Shown in pieces: positions 20,001 to 27,200 of a DNA stretch of 64,000 nt. The notes under the pieces are model-generated. The model searched no databases, was not told where the DNA came from, and saw nothing but the letters and a program-made list of their open reading frames with translations. The DNA comes from Aurantiochytrium sp. KH105. Lineage: Eukaryota; Sar; Bigyra; Thraustochytrida; Thraustochytriidae. The position numbers were made by a program, and so were the translations under genes. Each line of letters opens with the position of its first letter. The first letter of the stretch is position 1. The stretch covers positions 67,880 through 131,879 of the forward strand of contig BGKB01000005.1 of assembly GCA_003116975.1 (NCBI GenBank). The letters are read 5' to 3'.

Positions 20001-23000
20001 GCTTGTTCGGCTTTCCATGCTGCTGGAGCTGCTTCAAGATCAATCTTTTGAGCTTGGTCCATAGCTTGTGCATGAGGATGATCCGTAGACGACTCTTTGG
20101 TTGTCGCGTCTTTGGAGGAGTTTGTATCACCAAGTGTAAGCGCTTGTTCGGTCGCAGATGGCGCTGCGTGCTCTTGCGTCGGCGTGGCGCCTTCACGCTG
20201 AGCATTCTCTTGTGGGTGGGGATGCTCCGGAGGAAGCTCGCTAATTGCCATGCTAATGTTTGGATCAGCATTATCAAGCGTAAAGGCATCGTTGCTCTGG
20301 CTGGACGCGAGCCGGGCTACATTGATACCCGTCTTTGATCGCTCAAAGACGTTCTCCGCGCCCTCTGCCACGCGCAGAAACACGTTCTCCAAACTTGTCA
20401 CCGAGATACCCACGTTCACAATCCCTAGACGCTCTGCAGAGGCTTCGAGCTCTGCCAGCATGCCCTGGAAATTCGGTGACGCTGCCAGCGGAAGCTGCAA
20501 CATGATTTCCGTGCCCACATCGGACAGCACCTCCGCAGATGGAACATGACGTGCCACGATCGAGACAACCTCGAGTCGCTTCGCCTCGTCGCCATCGTCC
20601 GCCTTTTCGATCGTCATCTGATACCCGACGCCGAAGATCTTCTTCAAGAACAGACTCGATCCGATGCACTTCAGCTTGCCCTCGGACATGATGGCGATGC
20701 GGTCGCCAAGAAGGTCCGCCTCGTCCATGTAATGCGTGGTGAGAATGATGGTACGGCCCTCACGATGGCGCTCGATGGTCTTCCAAGTAAAAGTTCGGCT
20801 GTACGGGTCCTGACCGCTGGTGGGTTCATCGAGCACGACGAGCTTGCTGTCGCCGAGCAGCGCGATGCCGAGGTGGAGCTTGCGCTTCATGCCGCCGGAG
20901 AGGCTCTTGGAGAGCGTGTGGGTCTTGGGCGTGAGGCCAACCTCGGCAATCATTTCTGTGATTTTGGTCTCGGCTTCGTTAGCGGGCAAGCCCTTGACGC
21001 CGGCATAAATGCGGAAGTGTTCCTTGACTGTGAGGTTTGGAAAGAGAATGTTGTGCTGGGGACAGACGCCAAGAGACCCGCGAATCGTGGCCATCTCGGT
21101 GCTCACGGGGTGTCCTCCGATATAGACTTCACCTTGCGAAGGCGCAAGCTTGCCAACAAGCATGTTGGAGAGTGTGGTCTTGCCGGCGCCATTGTGACCG
21201 AGTAGGGAAAGGATTTGGCCCTCGTACATTGTAAAGTTGACCTGATTGACCGCGTGAATGGGTCCGCGTTCCGACTTGAAGGTCTTGGACAGGTTACCGA
21301 GCATGACACACCGTCCTTCGGCGCGAAGGTCCTGCATCGTCTTGGACACTTGCTCAAAGTTGGCAGTCTCGTCGGCAGCGAGGTCATTTTCGATCTGCGT
21401 CTGATTCGCAATTGCCTCGATGAACTGTTTCGAGTCGGAGATGCTTTTGCTCCGACGACGCAAGCAGCCGCACGTAAAGGGCCAATACCACGGTATACGT
21501 GCGGTACCAGCGCTCGAAGAAAGCGTAGCGTCAAAGTAAAGCGCGAGCGCAAAATAGAGAAGCGTGTCAATGAGAAGCATTGCCAAACAGTTTGCAAAGG
21601 TGAAGCCTCCGTTATTAGATGAACCTGCATTGTCCCATGTCAGCGGCACGAGAGCGCCCTCGTATTCGGCAAACGGGATTGTGCCGAGAGAAAACGCAGT
21701 GGATGGGATGAGGGAAAGGAAGATTTGCACGCCAACCGAGGCGGACGAATCACTGACGGGGATAAAGAGAAAGTAGCCGATAAAGTAGACGAGAAGACCC
21801 ACAATGATCGCCAGTGTTGTGCGCTCAAAGATGGCTGCGATGAAAAAGGCGTAGGCGAGAGACGACGTGAGAAAGAGCACAAAGTAGACGAAGATGATAC
21901 TCGGGGCCGCGAGTTGGAAAACGTTGATCATCGAGACGCCGGTGAGCACTGCCGCAACAATGAGGTAGAAGAATAAATAGAAGATGACCCACGCCAAGGT
22001 GTATGCGAGTGGATTGAGACCCATCATGAACATGAGTTCGCGCTGACCGGTTTCCTTGAGACTGACAAACTCGAGAATGACCATGGCCACGGGAAAGAGC
22101 AGACTGAGCACAAGGAAGATGGCAAAGGTGGACCCCGCTGCAGCCCAAAATGTGTCGCTCTTGTAGGCTGACGTTGGCATGGCAAGAAGATTCACGCGCA
22201 AGGTGGCGTTGGCGCCACTTGAGGATTGCGAGAGAATGTATGAATCGACCTCTTGTTGCACAGTAAGGAAACCTGACATGAGGTATTGCTGTGTATACTC
22301 GGTGGAGCTACGTTCGAGATCATCCGTTGGGGTATCGCGGCCATTTTGGATGGACGGCACGTTGCGTTTGGGTTCTGATCCTCCATAGGTGGCAGTTTTG
22401 TTGACGCGAATGGAGTACGACCAGTCAGGGGCACCAGACTCGATCACGATGGCGAGACCAATGCGCGGTTTTTCGGCGGTACCGTACTGATCCGAGGTGA
22501 TGTAATCTTCAAGTTGTTCGTTATCCTTGATGAGGTCTTCCACCTGATCAAAGCGACCTTGCGCGTCAAGAATGGGATTTTGCGCGCGCCAGTATTCGCG
22601 GAACTCCTGGGCAGCGATGGCAGCAGCACCATTGCGAAAGTTGCCGGGAATCACGACGAACTTGGGCGTTTCGCAGACGCTGCCGAGTCCTTGCGTGATC
22701 ACCGTCGAAAGCTCCGAGACGCTCGCATCGTTGATGGTTTCGGCGTCGCACACAAAGGCTAGGTTTGACATGCCGTGTGCGTAAAACGGCACCAAGTTCG
22801 CCACGTACCATCCGGGGGAGAGGAACTCGGTCATCTCTGGCACGCGTTGCGTTTCGTTCGCGTAGATGCCGGCGGGGAAGTCTTCCTCATCGGCGGTTGT
22901 CTTGATGCCCACAAGGGCGAACATGAGCAACACGGGAATGAGGATCTCTCCGAGCGATCGCAGTGGACTTCTCACCTTGAGAAGCAGCACGAGCCGCAGC

Positions 23001-23032
23001 TGCGACACGAGCTGGCCGCCAAAGTTCCCCAT
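17033..23032 (-). CDS. Full-length ABCA-type transporter, copy 1
   Basis: 1999 aa from MGNFGGQL; the frame continues 157 codons further upstream without an ATG that resembles the paralogue's start, so I cut there. Two halves, each with one membrane helix, a large extracytoplasmic loop and a block of about five helices (e.g. FAIFLVLSLLFPVAMVILEF) before an ATPase domain. NBD1: Walker A GHNGAGKTT (~613), signature LSGGMKRKL, Walker B VVLDEPTSGQDP. NBD2: GINGAGKSS (~1640), signature YSGGNKRKL, VVMLDEPSAGVDP. All catalytic residues are present. ABCA proteins move lipids or sterols across membranes; the substrate is unknown. A linker of about 100 residues rich in His, Pro, Glu and Thr (~bases 19960-20250) is absent from copy 2. 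Both NBDs are nearly identical in DNA to copy 2. Confidence 0.95.
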   Translation of the reverse strand: MGNFGGQLVSQLRLVLLLKVRSPLRSLGEILIPVLLMFALVGIKTTADEEDFPAGIYANETQRVPEMTEFLSPGWYVANLVPFYAHGMSNLAFVCDAETINDASVSELSTVITQGLGSVCETPKFVVIPGNFRNGAAAIAAQEFREYWRAQNPILDAQGRFDQVEDLIKDNEQLEDYITSDQYGTAEKPRIGLAIVIESGAPDWSYSIRVNKTATYGGSEPKRNVPSIQNGRDTPTDDLERSSTEYTQQYLMSGFLTVQQEVDSYILSQSSSGANATLRVNLLAMPTSAYKSDTFWAAAGSTFAIFLVLSLLFPVAMVILEFVSLKETGQRELMFMMGLNPLAYTLAWVIFYLFFYLIVAAVLTGVSMINVFQLAAPSIIFVYFVLFLTSSLAYAFFIAAIFERTTLAIIVGLLVYFIGYFLFIPVSDSSASVGVQIFLSLIPSTAFSLGTIPFAEYEGALVPLTWDNAGSSNNGGFTFANCLAMLLIDTLLYFALALYFDATLSSSAGTARIPWYWPFTCGCLRRRSKSISDSKQFIEAIANQTQIENDLAADETANFEQVSKTMQDLRAEGRCVMLGNLSKTFKSERGPIHAVNQVNFTMYEGQILSLLGHNGAGKTTLSNMLVGKLAPSQGEVYIGGHPVSTEMATIRGSLGVCPQHNILFPNLTVKEHFRIYAGVKGLPANEAETKITEMIAEVGLTPKTHTLSKSLSGGMKRKLHLGIALLGDSKLVVLDEPTSGQDPYSRTFTWKTIERHREGRTIILTTHYMDEADLLGDRIAIMSEGKLKCIGSSLFLKKIFGVGYQMTIEKADDGDEAKRLEVVSIVARHVPSAEVLSDVGTEIMLQLPLAASPNFQGMLAELEASAERLGIVNVGISVTSLENVFLRVAEGAENVFERSKTGINVARLASSQSNDAFTLDNADPNISMAISELPPEHPHPQENAQREGATPTQEHAAPSATEQALTLGDTNSSKDATTKESSTDHPHAQAMDQAQKIDLEAAPAAWKAEQAGSPAREDVEVPFAQPSEATQEIMATRGASSKVHVRAILHKRLRYAKRDRSAWCCQCCTPLAFLLLGLLAMKAVFNPDQEAYTFGPDTDNWNIEGPLPNPIPFNLGEGESISAEATTAWMGNLSMPRLDRSQSFADIGPTTTYCRPVELNAQLESLLNFLTGGGFGSLPVESLFQGSVPPACTADNDYNASTTAFSERLLATKDDSPSSRYAGLLFDVVPDNFFGSGAGGVAAGVEAEYTVAYNYTGVNAAPLMMNRVNSALLQRIDDSVTLTTSNLPLPRTKAETEIRQGFSAFSATLCLAIAFSFVPSYYAVFIVREKEQRSWHQQLLNGIKPLAYWTANWIFDFCTYAMAMLVAWALIFAFDVSALTSEFPAVLLIFFFYGTSITSFTYCCTFLFSNFKFSQFGMILINLVGGMVLVIVAFIMSFIESTYEVNESLTYIYRLLPSFCFSYGLINVANVEIINFLLNSEERGGDPSNPVSYSVFSTRVAGLDIVYLIVETFAYTALLVVLQSQFRNGMCCAGGRSGISCFSRCKRHKSVAGKGSASGIIDPAYGDEIEDDDVQAERARIEPVDVRNHDGKTSATSDDVVILQHARKVYPGTALTNDKVAVKDLSFGIRKFECFGLLGINGAGKSSTMQMISGEHPPTDGHIYVNTHDIVTDTVRAQQSIGYCPQFDALFDRLTGREHLEFYGRVKGIPEQALKPLIDSTLREMSLTLHADKLAMSYSGGNKRKLSVAIASLATPAVVMLDEPSAGVDPAARRFLLEVINKLAKRTAVLLTTHSMEEAEAVSSRIAIMVDGRLRCLGTAHRLKTKYGQGFQLEVNLRVPSEAEVSEVVGEEFGTTNDSMLTQDGVVDVMDKAGARDLYEQGFRAEGSGSTLLQQLTVGRGSVRASNLGEWLLVERSFTRLAALLESKFPGTKLLERVGLRLRFNLPSQDHLKLSDMFGIIEGAREEAGIDGYSLSVTSLEHIFNTFAARQALVDGPKE
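17043..18235 (-). other. NBD2 high-identity tract, ABCA copy 1 (pairs with 24245-25437)
   Basis: From the C-terminal end of the gene through NBD2, the DNA differs from copy 2 at only a few dozen positions by eye, including third codon positions. A small variable patch lies at ~17400-17480. Similarity breaks off sharply near 18236. Confidence 0.85.
20330..21360 (-). other. NBD1 high-identity tract, ABCA copy 1 (pairs with 27288-28318)
   Basis: Nearly identical DNA between the two genes, with a short variable patch at ~21110-21145. Outside it, the linker on one side and TMD1 on the other are clearly more diverged. Confidence 0.85.
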
Positions 23033-23115
23033 ATTGGATTGCTCTGCCCTTGCTTTCTTTCCGTCTTCGGCCTCCCAATCTGGACCCGTGCAACCGAGCA
23101 AACAACTTCTAGGCC

Positions 23116-23160
23116 CAGCAAGCAAGCAAGCAGGCAAACAAGCAAGCAAGCAAACACGCA
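23116..23160 (+). repeat. (GCAA)n-type repeat upstream of ABCA copy 1
   Basis: Imperfect GCAA/GCAG units over 45 bases, ~90 bases upstream of the start on the minus strand. Confidence 0.9.
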
Positions 23161-23185
23161 ACAACCCAGCAAACACGCAGACCCT

Positions 23186-23220
23186 CCCTGCCCTGCCCTG
23201 CCCTGCCCTGCCCTGCCTTG
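23186..23220 (+). repeat. (TGCCC)n pentanucleotide repeat
   Basis: Six or more CCTGC units in a row. Confidence 0.9.
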
Positions 23221-23524
23221 GCTGTCTGCCCGCCCGCTGGACCCCGGCCCTCGCCCGCGCAGGCTGCGCCGATTCCGCTCTGCGCGAGTGCGCCCGCCCG
23301 GCCAGCTGGCTGCAGAATTCAAATTCAAAAGCACGTTTCAAATCTGCCTGCACCGACGTCCCCCGGTCCGAACTTTTGTCCTCCTTGCTAGCAGCAGCTG
23401 CTTGCCTGCTTCTGCTTCGCCTGCTTTTCCCGCCTGTGTATGGCATGCGCGCTGGTACATCGCATTTCCCGTCCCGAAAATGGCGCAAAGTCCCGAGAGA
23501 CACTCGGCTCGCGCTCGCGGCATC

Positions 23525-23556
23525 GGTTGATTGATTGATTGGTTGATTGATTGATG
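23525..23556 (+). repeat. (TTGA)n repeat
   Basis: About eight TTGA units with one interruption. Confidence 0.9.
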
Positions 23557-24240
23557 GAGAGGCACGCGCCCCCAGATCCCGCGCGGCGGGCGGCCAGCTG
23601 CAGCTGCCAGCAGCTGCTCAGCGAGCGCGGGGCGAGAGGAAAGCAAAGCAAAGCGAGGCGCGAGCCCGTCGAGGCGTGCGACGGCTACTGGCGCCAGCGC
23701 AGGGGCAGAAATTGCGAACTCCTCGCTAGCCGCAGCTGCAGCCGCGTGGCCCAGGCCGCGGCCTTCCTGCCTGACAGTGAACAAGATGGCACGATGCGTG
23801 CGACACAAGAAGCAAGCCTTGCCGCTCGCATCGCAAGGCAAGAAAGAACCGGCCCCGCCTCGCGCCGCGTGAGTTGGACCGCACTCCGATCTTGAGACCC
23901 AGCATGGAAGAGCATCATAGCGTAGCACATGATCATCACGAGCGCAGGTCAGCTGCCAATGGCTGCTGTGGTTGGGGTCGCACGGCACGGAGCGAGGCGT
24001 GCGACGCGTGCCGAGGGAAATTACTTCTGCTGCAGCTGCAGGTGCTGGCTGCTGTGTTGCAGGTGCGTGTGGCAGCGGCAGCGGGTTCGAGGACCGGGCA
24101 CCTCGGCGCGAAAGCACACGGCGTAGGACAGAGGGGGGCAGCGCTAGCTAGCTATATAGCTTTTACTCCCAAGAACGCCCAAGAACGAAAAGATACTTCA
24201 ACTGCGATCTGCTACAACTAGGAAATCTAGGCAATCTTTT

Positions 24241-27200
24241 TTAGGCCCCATCGACGAGGGCTTGGCGAGCGGCAAAGGTGTTGAAAATGTGCTCCAGCGA
24301 AGTCACGCTCAGACTGTAGCCGTCAATGCCGGCCTCCTCGCGGGCGCCCTCGATGATGCCAAACATGTCCGAGAGCTTCAAGTGATCCTGCGAGGGCAGG
24401 TTGAACCGGAGGCGGAGACCCACGCGCTCGAGCAGCTTGGTCCCCGGGAACTTGCTTTCCAAGAGCGCAGCAAGACGCGTGAACGAGCGCTCCACGAGAA
24501 GCCACTCGCCCAGGTTGCTCGCACGTACCGATCCACGCCCGACTGTAAGCTGCTGAAGCAAGGTCGACCCGCTGCCCTCGGCACGAAACCCTTGCTCGTA
24601 CAAGTCGTGTGCCCCGGCCTTGTCCATCACATCCACCACGTCGTCCTGGGTCAACATGTCGTCGTCCGTCATGCCAAACTCCTCGCCCACGACCTCGGAC
24701 ACCTCGGCCTCGGACGGGACGCGAAGATTCACCTCGAGCTGGAAACCTTGCCCGTACTTGGTCTTGAGACGATGCGCCGTGCCCAGACAGCGCAAACGGC
24801 CGTCCACCATGATGGCGATGCGCGAAGAGACTGCCTCAGCCTCCTCCATCGAGTGCGTCGTCAGCAAGACCGCAGTGCGCTTGGCCAGCTTGTTGATCAC
24901 CTCGAGCAGGAAACGCCGAGCCGCCGGGTCCACGCCCGCACTTGGCTCGTCCAACATAACAACTGCCGGCGTCGCAAGACTGGCAATCGCCACGCTAAGT
25001 TTGCGCTTGTTGCCGCCCGAGTAGCTCATGGCCAGCTTATCGGCGTGCAGGGTCAGGCTCATCTCGCGCAGCGTGCTGTCGATCAGAGGCTTGAGGGCCT
25101 GCTCAGGAATGCCCTTGACGCGGCCGTAGAACTCGAGATGCTCGCGGCCGGTGAGACGGTCAAAGAGAGCATCGAACTGCGGGCAGTAGCCGATAGACTG
25201 CTGGGCTCGCACAGTATCGGTGACGATGTCGTGGGAGTTCACGTAGATGTGGCCATCGGTGGGCGGGTGCTCGCCCGAGATCATTTGCATGGTGGATGAT
25301 TTGCCAGCGCCGTTGATACCGAGAAGGCCAAAGCACTCAAACTTGCGAATGCCAAAGCTGAGGTCCTTGACAGCGACCTTGTCGTTCGTGAGCGCCGTGC
25401 CGGGGTAGACCTTGCGAGCATGCTGGAGAATGACGATATCATCGCCATTGGAGAGCTTTTCATCGCTCTTTGCATCAATGGGCTCCACACGATTGCGCTC
25501 AGCTTGGACGTCGTCGTCCTCAATCTCATCGCCATAAGCTGGATTCGCAGTTGACACGCTTTGGTGGGGAAGCGTCTTGGGCCGTCGATTGCAAAAGTTT
25601 ACACGACTACACAGACTCCGTGCCCCGCTCAAGCAACCGCGAGGCAGACACATGCCGTTGCGGAAACGCATTTGCAGCAGCACCAGCAGTGCCGTAAAGA
25701 CCACAGTTTCCACGCCCAGGTACACCATGTCGTAGCCTGCAATCTCGGGGCTAAAAACGCCGTACTGGACAGGATTGAGCGGATCGCCACCTCGTGCTGC
25801 GGTATTGAGCAAAAGATTGGTGGTCTCCACATTGGCAATTCCCATGAGGCCATAGCTGAAGCAAAAGCTTGGAAAGAGACGATACACAAAGACAAGGCTG
25901 TCGTTGATCTCCCAAGTGGTGTCAATAAAGGACATGATGGAGGCCACAATCACGAGAACCATGCCGCCCACAAGATTGATGACGATCATGCCGAACTGCG
26001 AGTACTTGAAGTTGTCGAAAAGAAATGTGCAGCAATATGTAAAGCTTGTAATGGCCGTGCCGTAAAGGATAAAGACGAGGGCCACCGCGCCAAATTCTGT
26101 TGTAAAGGCAGACACATCAAAGGCAAAGATGAGTCCCCAGGCAACTGCCATGGCCACCACGTAGGTGCAAAAGTCAAAGATCCAATTTGCCGTCCAGTAC
26201 GCAAGTGGTTTGATGCCGTTGAGAAGCTGCTGGTGCCAACTGCGCTGCTCCTTTTCGCGGACGATAAAGACTGCATAGTAAGAAGGCACAAAGGAAAAGG
26301 CAATGGCCAAGCAGAGAGCGGCAGACAGGCCAGAGAATCCTGCGCGAATCTGGTCCTCCGCTTTCGTGTTCGGAAAGGGAAGACTCGAAGCTGTCAAACT
26401 AGCCGCACCATTTAGTCGCTGCAGCATTGCTGCATTTGCTCGATTCATCATCAACGGAGCCGCATTCACACCCGTGAAATTGAACACGATTGTATACTCC
26501 GCATCAAAATCCGAACCGCTTCCGCCACTTCCAGAACCAAACAAGCTGTCGGGCACCACGTCAAAGAGGAGGCCTCCATAACGAGACCCTGGTGACTCAG
26601 TCATGGTGGCGAGTAGACGCTCCGAAAACGCCATTGCGCTCGCATTGTATTCGCTACCCGCCGTACAAGAGGCAGGAACACTTCCTCCGATGTACGCATC
26701 GAGAGATCCGGCAGGAAGTTCGCTGCCTATAAGTGTCGTAAGAAACAAAGAAATTTGCGCATCCAAGGCAGCAGGCCGGCAATACGTTGTCGTGGCACCG
26801 ATTTCGTCGAAACCTTGGCTTCGGTCTAAACGTGGCATGGTCAAATTGCTCATCCAGGCCGTCGTTGCCGCGTTAGAGATTGACTCGCCCTCACCCAGAT
26901 TAAAGGGCACAGGATTTGCCAAGTCGTCGTCTGTGTTCCAGTCATCCGTCGTTGCACTGAAAGTGTATGCCTTTGCAGTCCTATCAAAGGTTGCCTGCAT
27001 CACTGCGAGGCCAATGAGTAAGAATATCAAAGGAATCAAACATTGGCAGCAAAACGCTGCACGATCCCGTCGAACGTAACGCAGGCGCTTTTGCAAAATG
27101 GCGCGGACATGAATTGCATTGGAACCGGCGCGACTCGCCTGAATTTCGCGCATTGCGTCATCCATTGGAACATGTACAGCATCGCCATCTTCCTCGTCGT

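Larger units (their letters stand above)
23033..24240. other. Spacer between the two ABCA genes
   Basis: 1.2 kb containing the 5' region of copy 1 and the 3' flank of copy 2. Long open frames on both strands here are Arg/Ala/Ser-rich and repeat-derived. No conserved protein is seen. Three simple-repeat blocks sit in the half next to copy 1. Confidence 0.6.

Noticed and set aside
20546-21205. Open frame of 219 codons opposite NBD1 of ABCA copy 1 (and its twin at 27496-28155)
   Set aside because: Same reason: a mirror frame of a conserved, GC-biased ATPase domain.
24262-25299. Open frame of 345 codons opposite the NBD2 of ABCA copy 2
   Set aside because: It is antisense to a conserved ATPase domain and exists in both copies only because the sense DNA is nearly identical; its His/Arg/Leu-rich product is a codon-bias artefact.
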